In this document: piece by piece, positions 24,912 through 33,924 of the stretch
Numbering within the stretch: position 1 is the first letter of the stretch
How the letters are laid out: each line of letters begins with the position of its first letter
Source: Streptomyces sp. SID13726
GTDB taxonomy: Bacteria; Actinomycetota; Actinomycetes; Streptomycetales; Streptomycetaceae
NCBI RefSeq assembly: GCF_010548375.1
Contig: NZ_JAAGLY010000011.1
Location: 219,734 to 283,733, forward strand
Length of the DNA: 64,000 bases
Reading direction: 5' to 3'
Program-made: the position numbers and the translations under genes
The notes under the pieces: model-generated
What the model saw: only the letters and a program-made list of their open reading frames with translations
What the model was told of the DNA's origin: nothing
Database searches by the model: none

Positions 24912-26450
24912 GTGCACAATTTCGCCAGCATCCTCGATTACCACCTGTCACAGCGGCCCGAGGCCGTGGTCGTCGTACAGGAAAAGCAGCGCCTGACCGT
25001 GCGGGAGCTGCACGAGCGGGTGAACCGGCTGGCCGCGGGACTGGCCGAGCTGGGCGTCCGGCGCGGTGACGTCGTGGGACTGCTGCTCTACAACCAGCCG
25101 GAATTCCTGGAGCTGGTGTACGCGGCGGGACGCCTCGGCGCGGTTTTCCTGCCGCTGAACTACCGGCTGTCCGAGGAGGAATGGCGGTACATCCTGGGGC
25201 ACGCGCAGGCGAAGGTCCTCGTGACGGAGCCGGAATTCGGGCGGGCGGCGGACCGGATCGCCGCGCAGCTGCCGGATCTCGAGCACCGGATCCAGGTCGG
25301 CGGCGAGAGCGTCGCCGAGCCGTGGACCGGGTACGAGGAGCTGCTCGCCCGGCATCCGGGGGCCCGGGTGGAGCCCGTGGAGACGGGGCCCGACGACCTC
25401 CAGCGGCTGATGTACACCTCCGGGACCACGGCCCGCCCCAAGGGGGTGTGCGTCACCCACGGCAATGTGCAGGCGAAGAACCTGGCGCACATCGTCCACT
25501 TCGGGCTGACCGCCGCCGACACCACGCTGATCGGCGGCCCGCTCTACCACGTGGGCGGACTCGACATGCCGGCCCTCGGCGTCCTGTACGCGGGCGGACG
25601 AGTGGTCCTGCAGAGAAAGTTCGACCCGGTCGGGGCGCTGCGCTCGATCGAGGAGCACCGCGTGACCAATGTGTGGCTGGCGCCCGCGATGGTCAACGCC
25701 GTCCTGGAGGTGCCGGATCGGGAAGGCTACGACACCTCCTCCGTGCGCTTCGTCCTGGGCGGCGGCGAGAAGACGCCCGAGCCGGTGCTGCGGCGCATCA
25801 TGACCGCGTTCCCGAACGCCTGGTTCGCCGACGCCTACGGGCTGACCGAGACGGTCTCCGGCGACACGTTCCTCGACCGCGAGCACGCTCTGGCCAAGCT
25901 GGGCTCGGTCGGGCGTCCGGTGCCGCACACGCGCGTGCGGATCGTCGACGACACCGGCAAGGAGGTCCCGGCCGGGGAGCTGGGCGAGATCACCCTGCGC
26001 GGGCCGAAGGTGTTCGCGGGCTACTGGCGGGACGAGAAGGCCACTTCGGCCGCGCTGCGGGAGGGCTGGTTCCACACCGGGGACATCGGCCATGTCGACG
26101 AGGAGGGCTTCCTCTACATCGACGACCGCAAGAAGGACATGATCGTCTCCGGCGGCGAGAACATCGCGACCCCCGAGGTGGAGCGGGTGCTGTACGAGCA
26201 CCCCGCGGTGCTGGAGGCCGCCGTGGTGGGGCTGACGCACCCCCGCTGGGGCGAAGTGCCGCGCGCCTTCGTGGTGTTGCGGCCGGGGACGGACACGGGG
26301 GCTGCGGAGCTTCGGGAGTTCTGCCGGGCCCGGCTGGCCAGGTTCAAGGTGCCCGCGCGCTTCGACTTCGTCGGCGAACTCCCCCGTACCCCCTCGGGCA
26401 AGGTCCTCAAGCGGACCCTGCGCGACCTTCCCGCCGAGGAGCCCTCGTGA
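24912..26450 (+). CDS. Acyl-CoA synthetase (AMP-forming, fatty-acid/aromatic-acid CoA ligase)
   Basis: 512 residues, GTG start with GAGAGA upstream. The adenylate-forming signature MYTSGTTARPKGVCVTHGN is near residue 172, followed by ADAYGLTET near 315, the hinge FHTGDIGHVDEEGFLYIDDRKKDMI, and the C-terminal lysine motif RTPSGKVLKRTLRD. It activates a carboxylic acid with ATP and CoA to enter beta-oxidation. GTG of the SDR gene overlaps its stop by 4 bases. With the hydratase, dehydrogenase and E1 genes near by, it likely activates the acid released after ring opening. Substrate size is not readable. Confidence 0.92.
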   Translation: MHNFASILDYHLSQRPEAVVVVQEKQRLTVRELHERVNRLAAGLAELGVRRGDVVGLLLYNQPEFLELVYAAGRLGAVFLPLNYRLSEEEWRYILGHAQAKVLVTEPEFGRAADRIAAQLPDLEHRIQVGGESVAEPWTGYEELLARHPGARVEPVETGPDDLQRLMYTSGTTARPKGVCVTHGNVQAKNLAHIVHFGLTAADTTLIGGPLYHVGGLDMPALGVLYAGGRVVLQRKFDPVGALRSIEEHRVTNVWLAPAMVNAVLEVPDREGYDTSSVRFVLGGGEKTPEPVLRRIMTAFPNAWFADAYGLTETVSGDTFLDREHALAKLGSVGRPVPHTRVRIVDDTGKEVPAGELGEITLRGPKVFAGYWRDEKATSAALREGWFHTGDIGHVDEEGFLYIDDRKKDMIVSGGENIATPEVERVLYEHPAVLEAAVVGLTHPRWGEVPRAFVVLRPGTDTGAAELREFCRARLARFKVPARFDFVGELPRTPSGKVLKRTLRDLPAEEPS

Positions 26451-27205
26451 ACGACCTGCGCCTGGACCGCAAGACCGTGTGGGTGACCGGGGCCGGAAAG
26501 GGACTCGGCCGGGCGATCGCCGTCGCCCTGTGCCAGGCGGGCGCGGCGGTGGCGGTGACCGCGCGCACCGCGTCGGACCTGGCGCGGCTGGAGTCCGAAC
26601 TCGCCGGGGACGGCGGCAAGGTGCTGGTCGTGCCCGGCTCGGTCGCCGACTCCGACGCGGTGCGGGACATGGTCGAGCGGATCACGCGGTGGTCGGGCCG
26701 GCTGGACTCGGTCGTCAACTGCGCCGGGATCAGCCCGCACTTCACCCGCAGCGAGCACGTGACGGACCAGGACTGGCGGCAGGTCATGGACGTCAACCTC
26801 CAGGGCACGTTCCACTGCTGCCGCGAGGCCGGCAAGGTGATGCTGGAGCAGCGCTCCGGGTCGATCGTCAACGTCTCGTCCGTGCACGCGAGCACGGGCT
26901 TCGAGCGGATCGCCGCGTACGCCGCGAGCAAGGGCGGCGTCGAGGCGCTGACCCGGGCCCTCGCGGTGGAGTGGGCCGACCGGGGGGTGCGGGTCAACTC
27001 CCTTGCCCCCGGCTACTTCCACACCGACCTCAGCTCCGGGCTGCTGGACAGCCGCTGGGGCGAACGGATCGTGCGCTCCACTCCGCTGGGCCGGGTGGGC
27101 AGCCCCGACGAGCTGGGCGGGGCCGCGGTGTTCCTCGCGTCGGACGCGTCGCGGTTCGTGACGGGGACGACGGTCACGGTGGACGGAGGGTGGTCGGCCT
27201 GGTGA
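26447..27205 (+). CDS. SDR family oxidoreductase (FabG-like)
   Basis: 252 residues from a GTG inside the ligase stop (GTGA). Classical SDR motifs are all present: TGAGKGLGRA near residue 14, NCAGISPH near 90, SIVNVSSVHA with the catalytic Ser near 142, YAASKGG near 157 and VTGTTVTVDGGWSAW at the end. It is probably the 3-hydroxyacyl-CoA dehydrogenase or ketoreductase step that follows hydration, given the co-transcribed ligase (inference). The 141 bases after it hold no clear hairpin before the convergent crotonase gene. Confidence 0.9.
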   Translation: MNDLRLDRKTVWVTGAGKGLGRAIAVALCQAGAAVAVTARTASDLARLESELAGDGGKVLVVPGSVADSDAVRDMVERITRWSGRLDSVVNCAGISPHFTRSEHVTDQDWRQVMDVNLQGTFHCCREAGKVMLEQRSGSIVNVSSVHASTGFERIAAYAASKGGVEALTRALAVEWADRGVRVNSLAPGYFHTDLSSGLLDSRWGERIVRSTPLGRVGSPDELGGAAVFLASDASRFVTGTTVTVDGGWSAW

Positions 27206-27346
27206 GCGAGGGGGCGGGGGGGCTGAGGCTGCGCAGATCGGGGTCGGCTGCACCCGGGAAGGCCGTCTCCACGGCGCCACACCTCGCCCACGACCTCTCC
27301 AGCCGTACGACGGGACGGGTGCGCTGCTCCGGATGGACGGCGGGCT

Positions 27347-28291
27347 CTACCGAGCGTCGCCCGTGACCTCGTCGACGAGCCCCCAGGCAAGGGCCTCGTC
27401 TGCTGTCAACTCTCCGCCGGACAGGGCGAGACAGGCCGTGCGCTCCCGCCCGATCCGCACCGGGAGACTCGCCGTGCCGCCCGCGCCCGGGATCAGCCCC
27501 ATGCCGACCTCGGGCAGCCGGACCACCGTGTCCGGCGCGGCGAGCACCCGGCCCGCGAACGCCGAGAGCTCGATGCCCGCGCCGACACAGGCGCCGTGCA
27601 GATGGGCCGTCACCTTGGGGGCGCACCGCTGGAGGAGAGCCGCGGGACTGCGCCCGACGCGCACCAGGTGGGCCAGGGCGGGGTCATGGGACGTACCGAA
27701 CTCGGCGAGGTCTCCCCCGCTGCAGAACGCGGGGCCGTTGCCGCGCAGGTCGACCCGGGTGAGCGTCGGGTCGGCGACCGCGAGGTGCAGCGCCTCGCAC
27801 AGGGCGTCGCGGGTGGCGGCGTCGAAGGCGTTGCGCACCCAGGGCCGGTCCAGGGTCACGGTCAGCCGTGCGCCGTCCCGCGCCAGCCGGACCGGTTCGG
27901 TGGCGGGACGCGGGGTTCGGCGGGGAGCGGCGGCGAGCCAGTCCCGGAAACCGCTGCCGCCCTGGAGGGTCGAATAGGCGAGGGACTCAAGGACCAGCTG
28001 GTCGGGTCCGGTGAGCCGGGCGCCCATGCGCAGCACCTGGACCAGCGCGAGGGCCGCGGCGGGCTGGGCCGTGACGACTTCCTCCAGTCGACGGGCGGTG
28101 GCGTACGGGTCCGCGCAGGACACCCACGGTCGGGGCGGGTCGGAGGCGCCGGTCAGCAGGATGTCGAAGCCTTCCGGCGGTTCCCTGCGGTCGCCTGCCA
28201 CACCCACCAGCACCCGGTCCTGTGGCTCGCCCACGCTCGGTGGCGCTGTGCGGTCCAGGTCGACCAGCAGGAAGGGCGGCTGCATGAGCAC
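27347..28291 (-). CDS. Enoyl-CoA hydratase/isomerase-like protein with extra N-terminal region
   Basis: 314 residues. The crotonase domain occupies about residues 130-310, with FCSGGDLAEFG as oxyanion segment, ACVGAGIELSAFAGRV and LPEVGMGLIPGAGGTASL, so both usual catalytic Glu positions are kept. The first ~125 residues are not crotonase: MQPPFLLVDLDRTAPPSV, DRVLVGVAGD and an Ala-rich helix. I do not recognise them as a named domain, although they look like a partial second crotonase half with low conservation. It starts 44 bases from the divergent CoA-transferase-like gene, which has a similarly unusual N-terminus. It may act as a pair with that protein on one CoA ester (inference). Confidence 0.8.
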   Translation of the reverse strand: MLMQPPFLLVDLDRTAPPSVGEPQDRVLVGVAGDRREPPEGFDILLTGASDPPRPWVSCADPYATARRLEEVVTAQPAAALALVQVLRMGARLTGPDQLVLESLAYSTLQGGSGFRDWLAAAPRRTPRPATEPVRLARDGARLTVTLDRPWVRNAFDAATRDALCEALHLAVADPTLTRVDLRGNGPAFCSGGDLAEFGTSHDPALAHLVRVGRSPAALLQRCAPKVTAHLHGACVGAGIELSAFAGRVLAAPDTVVRLPEVGMGLIPGAGGTASLPVRIGRERTACLALSGGELTADEALAWGLVDEVTGDAR

Positions 28292-28334
28292 CGGAGTGTA
28301 ATGTGAAACCGCCTGCGCGGAGAAGGGCGTTCAC

Positions 28335-29357
28335 TTGCTGAAGAATGCTGCTCTCGACCACTGGCTGGAGCCGGTGGAGCCGTTCCTCGCCCCGCTCGCC
28401 GACGCGGCACACGACTTCACCGAACTGACCGGCGTACCGGTCGACCTGCCCACAGTGCTCTTCCTGCGCGCCGAACTGATGGGCCACCCGCTCCCCGGCC
28501 GGACCTCGGCGGGCGGCTCCTGCCGGCTCCTGCGGACGGCGGACGGCTGGGCGGCGGTCAACCTGGCCCGGCCGGACGACACGGCCGCCGTCCCCGCGCT
28601 GGTCGCGCTGCTGGGCTCGCCGGACGCCGAACTGTCCGACGCCGCCGAGCGGGTCACGGCGGCCGAGGTCGCCCGGAACGCACAGCTGCTCGGCATCGCG
28701 GCGGCGGAACTCGGCTCGGCCCGCGACGGCCGCGCACCTGTCCTGGTCGAGCGCCTGGGGCAGCCTCGGCATCGGCCTCGGCATCGGATCGTCGACCTGT
28801 CCGCCCTCTGGGCGGGGCCGTTGTGCGCCCGGCTGCTCGGGCTCGCGGGGGCCGAGGTCGTGAAGGTGGAGAGCTCGACCAGGCCGGACGGGGCGCGCTT
28901 CGGCTCTCCGGAGTTCTATCGCCGGCTGCACGAAGGCCACGAGAGCCTGGTCGTGGACTTCCCGTCCGAGGCGCTCACCGAACTGGTCGCCGGGGCCGAC
29001 GTGGTCATCGAGGCGTCCCGGCCGCGGGCGCTGCGGAGGCTCGGCATCCACGCCGAGCGTTTCCTGGCGGCCCGGCCCGGGCGGGTCTGGGTCGGCATCA
29101 CGGGCTACGGCCGCGCGGACGACCGTATCGCCTTCGGGGACGACGCGGCGGTGGCCGGCGGTCTGACGTCGGCCGACGCCGACGGAGACCCGCTCTTCCT
29201 CGGCGACGCGCTCGCCGACCCTGTCACCGGCGTCTTCGCCGCCCACGCCGCCGCGCGTTCCCTGGCCCGGGGCGGCGGGGAGTTGCTGTGCGTGTCGATG
29301 GCGGCCTGCGCGGCGGCCCTCGCGGACTCCGCCGCGGGGGAGCGCCGACCGTGCTGA
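28335..29357 (+). CDS. CaiB/BaiF-type CoA transferase-like protein, atypical
   Basis: 340 residues from a TTG, start uncertain. Residues ~150-335 match the N-terminal part of class III CoA transferases: VDLSALWAGPLCARLLGLAGAEVVKVES, then HEGHESLVVDFPSE and VVIEASRPRALRRLGI, GRVWVGITGYG. The first ~145 residues precede that start motif and are unusual (VEPFLAPLADAAHDFTELTGVPVDLP). Typical members have ~400 residues after the motif, so this is a rearranged or shortened form. I cannot place the catalytic Asp. It overlaps the next gene by 7 bases and diverges from the crotonase-like gene. Transfer or binding of CoA for an acid of this pathway is inferred. Confidence 0.72.
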   Translation: MLKNAALDHWLEPVEPFLAPLADAAHDFTELTGVPVDLPTVLFLRAELMGHPLPGRTSAGGSCRLLRTADGWAAVNLARPDDTAAVPALVALLGSPDAELSDAAERVTAAEVARNAQLLGIAAAELGSARDGRAPVLVERLGQPRHRPRHRIVDLSALWAGPLCARLLGLAGAEVVKVESSTRPDGARFGSPEFYRRLHEGHESLVVDFPSEALTELVAGADVVIEASRPRALRRLGIHAERFLAARPGRVWVGITGYGRADDRIAFGDDAAVAGGLTSADADGDPLFLGDALADPVTGVFAAHAAARSLARGGGELLCVSMAACAAALADSAAGERRPC

Positions 29358-30709
29358 TCAGGAACGTCGAGGTCGAGGGCCGGGGCCTGGTGGATGTGCG
29401 CGTCGAGGAGGGGCGGGTCACGGAGATCGGGGCGCGGACGGCGGGGCGGGGTGCGGAGACCGGGGCGCGGGCGGCGGGGCGGGGTGCCGCGCCTGCGTCC
29501 CTGTCCGAAGCCGCAGACCGCCCTCGCGACAAGGACCTCACCGAACTCCACTCCACTGAAGACGAGTTGGACGGTCGAGGCGGCGCCCTCCTCCCCGGTC
29601 TGCACGATCACCACATCCACCTCGCGGCCCTCGCCGCCGAGGCCGCGTCCGTGCGGGTGGGTCCCCAAGAGGTGCGCGGTGTCGAGCAGTTCGCGGCGGC
29701 GCTGCGAGGTGGCGTGGCCGGGGCGTGGGTGCGGGCCGTCGGGTATCACGAGAGCGTCGCCGGGGAGTTGGACCGGCGGGTGCTGGACGAGATCGCGCCG
29801 GACAGGCCGGTGAGGGTGCAGCACCGGACCGGGGCGCTGTGGGTGTGGAACAGCGCGGCGCTGCGGGCGGCCGGGTTGAGGGCTGAGGGAGACGGGCGGT
29901 TCTGGCGGGAGGACGAACGGCTGCGGGGGTTCACCCCGCCGGTCCCGCTGGATCTGGAGGGCCTGGGACGACGGGCGGCGGCCCTGGGGGTCACCGGGTT
30001 CACCAACGCCGATCCGCGTCCCGGGCCGGGGCTCACCCAGCTGCTGTCGGTGCTGCCACAGCGCCTGGTCGTGATGGGCGTCGACCCGCCGGTGAAGCTG
30101 ATGCTCGACGACACGACCCTGCCGACGCCGGACGCGCTCGCGGCGACCATGGCGGCCGTACGGCCCCGGCCGGTCGCCGTGCACTGTGTGACCCGGGTGC
30201 AGTTGCTGGTGACCCTGCTCGCCCTGGACGAGGCGGGCCCGGTACCCGGCGACCGGATCGAGCACGGCTCGGTGATCCCGGCCGAGACGATCCCCTGGCT
30301 GCGGCGGCTCGGTGTGACCGTGGTGACGCAGCCGCACTTCCCGGTGGAGCGGGCGGCCGCCTACGCGACGGACACCGACCTCGACGACCGGCCCCACCTG
30401 TACCGCTGCCGCACCCTGGCCGAGGCCGGTGTCCCGGTCGCCGCCGGGACCGACGCGCCGTACGGCACCGCCGACCCCTGGGCGGTGATGCGCGCGGCCG
30501 TGGCCCGCGACGACGGCGAGGCGATCACCCCACGGACCGCACTGGGCCTGTTCCTCGGCGAGCCGGGGCGGCCCGCACGGGCCCGCACGGTCGCCGTGGG
30601 TGCGGCCGCCGACCTGTGTCTGCTCCGGGTGCCCCTGCGCGAGGTCCTCGCCACGCTGTCCGGCGAGACAGTCCGTACCGTCCTCGTCGGCGGACGACCG
30701 GTGTCCTGA
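29351..30709 (+). CDS. Amidohydrolase family protein (YtcJ/imidazolonepropionase-like)
   Basis: 452 residues from a GTG overlapping the previous stop by 7 bases. The N-terminal beta part (VLIRNVEVEGRGLVDVRVE) and LLPGLHDHHIHLAALAAEA give the composite-domain amidohydrolase start with the metal HxH site. Later metal ligands appear as VAVHCVTR, DRIEHGSVI and AAGTDAPYGTADPW. A low-complexity stretch, TAGRGAETGARAAGRGA, sits at about residues 30-46 between the sheet and the barrel. Metal-dependent hydrolysis of an amide, lactone or cyclic imide is the family role. The substrate is unknown, and it is apparently co-transcribed with the CoA-transferase-like gene. Confidence 0.85.
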   Translation: MLIRNVEVEGRGLVDVRVEEGRVTEIGARTAGRGAETGARAAGRGAAPASLSEAADRPRDKDLTELHSTEDELDGRGGALLPGLHDHHIHLAALAAEAASVRVGPQEVRGVEQFAAALRGGVAGAWVRAVGYHESVAGELDRRVLDEIAPDRPVRVQHRTGALWVWNSAALRAAGLRAEGDGRFWREDERLRGFTPPVPLDLEGLGRRAAALGVTGFTNADPRPGPGLTQLLSVLPQRLVVMGVDPPVKLMLDDTTLPTPDALAATMAAVRPRPVAVHCVTRVQLLVTLLALDEAGPVPGDRIEHGSVIPAETIPWLRRLGVTVVTQPHFPVERAAAYATDTDLDDRPHLYRCRTLAEAGVPVAAGTDAPYGTADPWAVMRAAVARDDGEAITPRTALGLFLGEPGRPARARTVAVGAAADLCLLRVPLREVLATLSGETVRTVLVGGRPVS

Positions 30710-30773
30710 CGTCCGCGTCCCTTTCCCTTGACGCACGGAATCGAGAAGGGTACATCTGATTCCATCAATTGTG

Positions 30774-30785
30774 GAACGACCGGTC
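30774..30785. promoter_or_regulatory. Operator GAACGACCGGTC
   Basis: It matches the island motif at 10 or 11 of the informative positions, with the inner palindrome CGACCGGTCG at 30776-30785. It lies 36 bases before the amidohydrolase start at 30821, in the same place as in the other regulated promoters. Confidence 0.65.
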
Positions 30786-30820
30786 GGTACTCACAATCAG
30801 CTCGGAGAGAGGTACGACCC

Positions 30821-32101
30821 GTGTTCAAGGAATTTGTCGTGTCGGGGGACTCGCACATCATCGAGCCGGTGGACCTGTTCAAGGACCGGCTCCCCAGGCA
30901 GCTGCGTGAAAGGGCCCTCTGGGAGGAGGAGTTCACCCTCGACGAGCCGATCGTGGAGGGCGGGCACACGGAGTTCAAGAAGCTCCACACGATCGGCTTC
31001 GACGGCTGGACCATTTCCAAGTACCGGCAGCACGGCGGTGAGACCCCGGACGGCGAGCCGGACCACATCATCCGGGACATGAACCTCGACGGTGTCGACG
31101 CGTCGGTGATGTTCCCCAACCTGTCGCTGTTCGTCCTGTTCACCGACGACCACGAACTGTCCATGGCACACGCCCGCGTGTGGAACGACTACATCGCCGA
31201 GCGCTTCCTGCCGTACAGGGACCGGCTGCGTCCGACGGCGGCGATCCCGCTCACCGACATCCCCGAGGCGGTCGCCGAGATCGAGCGCTGCGCACGGCTG
31301 GGCCTGGGCGCGATCCTGCTGCCGGAGACCCCGCCGGCGCCGTACTACTCCCCGGTCTACGACCCGGTGTGGGCCGCCGCCCAGGCGCACGGGATGCCGG
31401 TGTTCTTCCATGTCGCCACCGGCGGGGTGATGGTCAAGGAGGCCGTGTCGGAGACGGCGGTCACCGTGCGGGGCATGATGACGGCCGTCAACATGGGCAA
31501 GGGCCAACTCACCGACGACATGGTGTCGGGCCGGCTGCTGGCCGGCGGGGGCGGCGACGGCGGCCCGCGCCGCATCGTCGCGCAGCTCGTCGGCGGCGGG
31601 GTCTGCGAGCGGTTCCCCCGGCTCCACTTCAACCTCATCGAGTTCAGCGCCGGCTGGCTGGTCTCCTACATGGGCCACATGGACAAGGCCTGGCGGACCG
31701 GCACCGGCCAGGACCCCGACTGGTGGCTCGGGTTCTGGGACGACAGCCGCTCACCGAAGGACCAGCCCGCGATGGGGCGGCTGTTCACCGTCAACGACAA
31801 GTGGCCCTACCCGCTGAAGCCCAGCGAGTACATCCAGCGCCAGATCCACGTGCAGTTCGCGGACGACCCGACGGCGGTCAAGGCCCGTCACATCACCGGG
31901 CTTTCGACGATCATGTGGGGCAACGACTACCCGCACGCGGAGGGCACCTTCCGCAGCAGCGCCGAGTGCATCGCGGAGAACTTCGACGACACGGTCTCCG
32001 ACGAGGACCGCGCGGCGATCCTGGGCGGCACGCTGGCCGACGTCGTGCACTTCGACAAGTCGAGGAAACTGGCGCCCGCGCAGGTGACGGAGGACGCCTG
32101 A
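30821..32101 (+). CDS. Amidohydrolase 2 family protein (ACMSD-like metal-dependent hydrolase)
   Basis: 426 residues from a GTG with GAGAGAGG 8 bases upstream. The frame is open further upstream to 30728, but that part crosses the operator. VVSGDSHIIEPVDLF gives the DxH metal motif typical of this actinobacterial group (DSH rather than HAH). Later sites include VFFHVATGGVM, FNLIEFSAGW and MWGNDYPHAEGTF. Members of this subgroup are often found in steroid, terpenoid and cyclic-ketone catabolic clusters and are mostly uncharacterised. It has its own operator and closes the island. Hydrolysis or decarboxylation of a late intermediate is inferred. Confidence 0.87.
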   Translation: MFKEFVVSGDSHIIEPVDLFKDRLPRQLRERALWEEEFTLDEPIVEGGHTEFKKLHTIGFDGWTISKYRQHGGETPDGEPDHIIRDMNLDGVDASVMFPNLSLFVLFTDDHELSMAHARVWNDYIAERFLPYRDRLRPTAAIPLTDIPEAVAEIERCARLGLGAILLPETPPAPYYSPVYDPVWAAAQAHGMPVFFHVATGGVMVKEAVSETAVTVRGMMTAVNMGKGQLTDDMVSGRLLAGGGGDGGPRRIVAQLVGGGVCERFPRLHFNLIEFSAGWLVSYMGHMDKAWRTGTGQDPDWWLGFWDDSRSPKDQPAMGRLFTVNDKWPYPLKPSEYIQRQIHVQFADDPTAVKARHITGLSTIMWGNDYPHAEGTFRSSAECIAENFDDTVSDEDRAAILGGTLADVVHFDKSRKLAPAQVTEDA

Positions 32102-32339
32102 CGGAGCGGACGGGTGTCGAGCCCTCGGCGCGGCACCCGGGAGATCGCCGCGCCACCCGTACGTGTTCGCCATGCGCCGAGAGCAGCGGGACCGGACCCC
32201 AACTCCCGCCCCGCATAAGGCCGTCGCGTACCCGAGGTCCCGCCGTGGCCACAGTGGGCCGTCCGGAAAACCGCTTGGGTGCGGGGCCCGGTCACGGCAG
32301 GATGATCGCGCGATGTCGGCCGGACGAGGGGAACGGTGG

Positions 32340-33323
32340 ATGAGGCGGAACCAGCTGGGGACGACCGGGGTGCAGGTCACGGAACTGGGGTTCGGCGGTG
32401 GGCCGTTGGGCGGCCTCTACGCGCCCTTGGACGACGAGACCGCCGCGGGTGCCCTGGAGGCGGCCTGGGACAGCGGGATCCGGTACTTCGACACCTCGCC
32501 GCACTACGGCATCGGCCACTCCGAACGCCGTGTCGGCGCCCTGCTCCAGGACCGGCCGCGCGAGGAGTTCACGCTGTCCACGAAGGTCGGCCGGCTGCTG
32601 GTCCCGCAGGACCCCGAGGGCCGCATGGACGAGAGCTTCGCGGTGCCCGCCACCCACCGCAGGGTGTGGGACTTCACGCGGGACGGCGTGCGGCGCAGCG
32701 TCGAGGACTCGCTGGAGCGGATGGGCGTGGACCGGGTCGACGTGCTGTTCCTGCACGACGCGGAGGGCCGTTTCGAGGACGCGCTGCGCGAGGGTTTCCC
32801 GGCCCTGGCCGAACTGCGCGCGCAGGGCCTGGTGGGCGCGATCGGCGCGGGGATGTACCACCCGGGCAAGCTGACCCGGCTGGTCAAGGAGACGGACGTG
32901 GACGTCGTGATGCTGTCCGGCCGTTACACGCTGCTGGACCAGAGCGCCCTCGACGAGTTCCTGCCCGCCTGCACGGACCGCGGGGTCTCGGTGCTCGCCG
33001 CGTCCGTCTTCAACTCCGGTCTGCTCGCCACGGCCCGCCCCGCCGAGGGCGCCACCTTCGACTACCTGCCCGCGGCACCGGAGTTGGTGCGCCGCGCCCA
33101 CCGTGTCGCCAACGTCTGCGAGGCGTACGGCGTCACGCTCCCGGAGCTCGCGATGGCGTTCCCGCTGCGCCACCCGGCGGTCGCGGGCATCGTCGTCGGC
33201 ATGCGCACCGCGGACGAAGTGCGCCGCAACACGGCGGTGTTCGGCACGGACATCCCGGACCAGGTCTGGGACACCCTGCGCGAGGAGGGCCTGCTGGACG
33301 AGCGGGCGCCCGTCAGCCGCTGA
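32340..33323 (+). CDS. Aldo/keto reductase
   Basis: 327 residues from the ATG at 32340, preceded by GAGGGGA. The catalytic tetrad is visible: Asp and Tyr in YFDTSPHYGIGHSE near residue 46-57, Lys in LSTKVGRLL near 80 and His in VLFLHDAEG near 135. LGFGGGPLGGLY at the N-terminus and VGMRTADEVRRN near the end place it in the D-threo-aldose / L-fucose dehydrogenase branch, which oxidises sugars or pyridoxal with NAD(P). A 238-base gap separates it from the island, and it has no island operator, so it probably does not belong to that regulon. Its last 11 bases overlap the convergent VOC gene. Confidence 0.88.
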   Translation: MRRNQLGTTGVQVTELGFGGGPLGGLYAPLDDETAAGALEAAWDSGIRYFDTSPHYGIGHSERRVGALLQDRPREEFTLSTKVGRLLVPQDPEGRMDESFAVPATHRRVWDFTRDGVRRSVEDSLERMGVDRVDVLFLHDAEGRFEDALREGFPALAELRAQGLVGAIGAGMYHPGKLTRLVKETDVDVVMLSGRYTLLDQSALDEFLPACTDRGVSVLAASVFNSGLLATARPAEGATFDYLPAAPELVRRAHRVANVCEAYGVTLPELAMAFPLRHPAVAGIVVGMRTADEVRRNTAVFGTDIPDQVWDTLREEGLLDERAPVSR

Positions 33324-33699
33324 GCATCAGACAGAACTCGTTGCCCTCGGGATCGGCCAGCAGGACATGCCCGGGGTGACGGGCCAGGACCGTCGCGCCG
33401 AGCGCGGTCAGACGCCGGATCTCCGCCTCGGGGTCCGCGGCGGTCAGGTCCAGGTGCACGCGGTTCTTCACGGTCTTGGCCTCCGGCACGAGTTGGAAGA
33501 ACAGCCGGGGCCCGCCGCCGTCCGGCACAACGAGCACGGTCGGGTCGTCCTCGGTGTCGGTGATGCCGAGGGCGCGCAGCCGGGCCAGTTCCTCGTCGTC
33601 GTAGGGCGCGACGGCGTGGCCGTCCAGGACGGCGGCCCAGAAGCGGGCCGTGGCAGCGGGACGGGCACAGTCGAAGACCAGGTCGTGGAGTCGCGCCAT
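33313..33699 (-). CDS. VOC family protein (glyoxalase-like)
   Basis: 128 residues from the ATG at 33699. Single VOC module of two beta-alpha-beta-beta-beta repeats: LHDLVFDCARPAATARFWAAVLDG, then RVHLDLTAADPEAEIRRL and HVLLADPEGNEFCLM. This is the short glyoxalase/bleomycin-resistance type that is very common in Streptomyces. The substrate is unknown, and metal ligands are incomplete, so it may bind rather than catalyse. The G-run touching the ATG makes the ribosome binding site unusually close. It overlaps the aldo/keto reductase tail by 11 bases. Confidence 0.82.
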   Translation of the reverse strand: MARLHDLVFDCARPAATARFWAAVLDGHAVAPYDDEELARLRALGITDTEDDPTVLVVPDGGGPRLFFQLVPEAKTVKNRVHLDLTAADPEAEIRRLTALGATVLARHPGHVLLADPEGNEFCLMLSG

Positions 33700-33924
33700 C
33701 CCCCCATGCTGCCCGCCCCGCGCAGGGCGGTCACCCTGTTTTCGGCGCGGGCGGACGGAAACCGTGCGCCAAAAGTGGCGTCCAGTATGCACAAGGGAAA
33801 ATCCGGTTCATCAGTCCGCAAATCGATCACTGGATCGGTGTAATCGGCACAGAAGTCGGGGCGCTCGGCGATCTAGCGTCGAAGCACACGGGGCCGCCCT
33901 GACCAGAAAGGCATCGAGTCACTC

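Noticed and set aside
27206..27346. Terminator between the SDR and crotonase-like genes
   Set aside because: Only short, scattered complementarity; no stem of eight or more bases could be traced.
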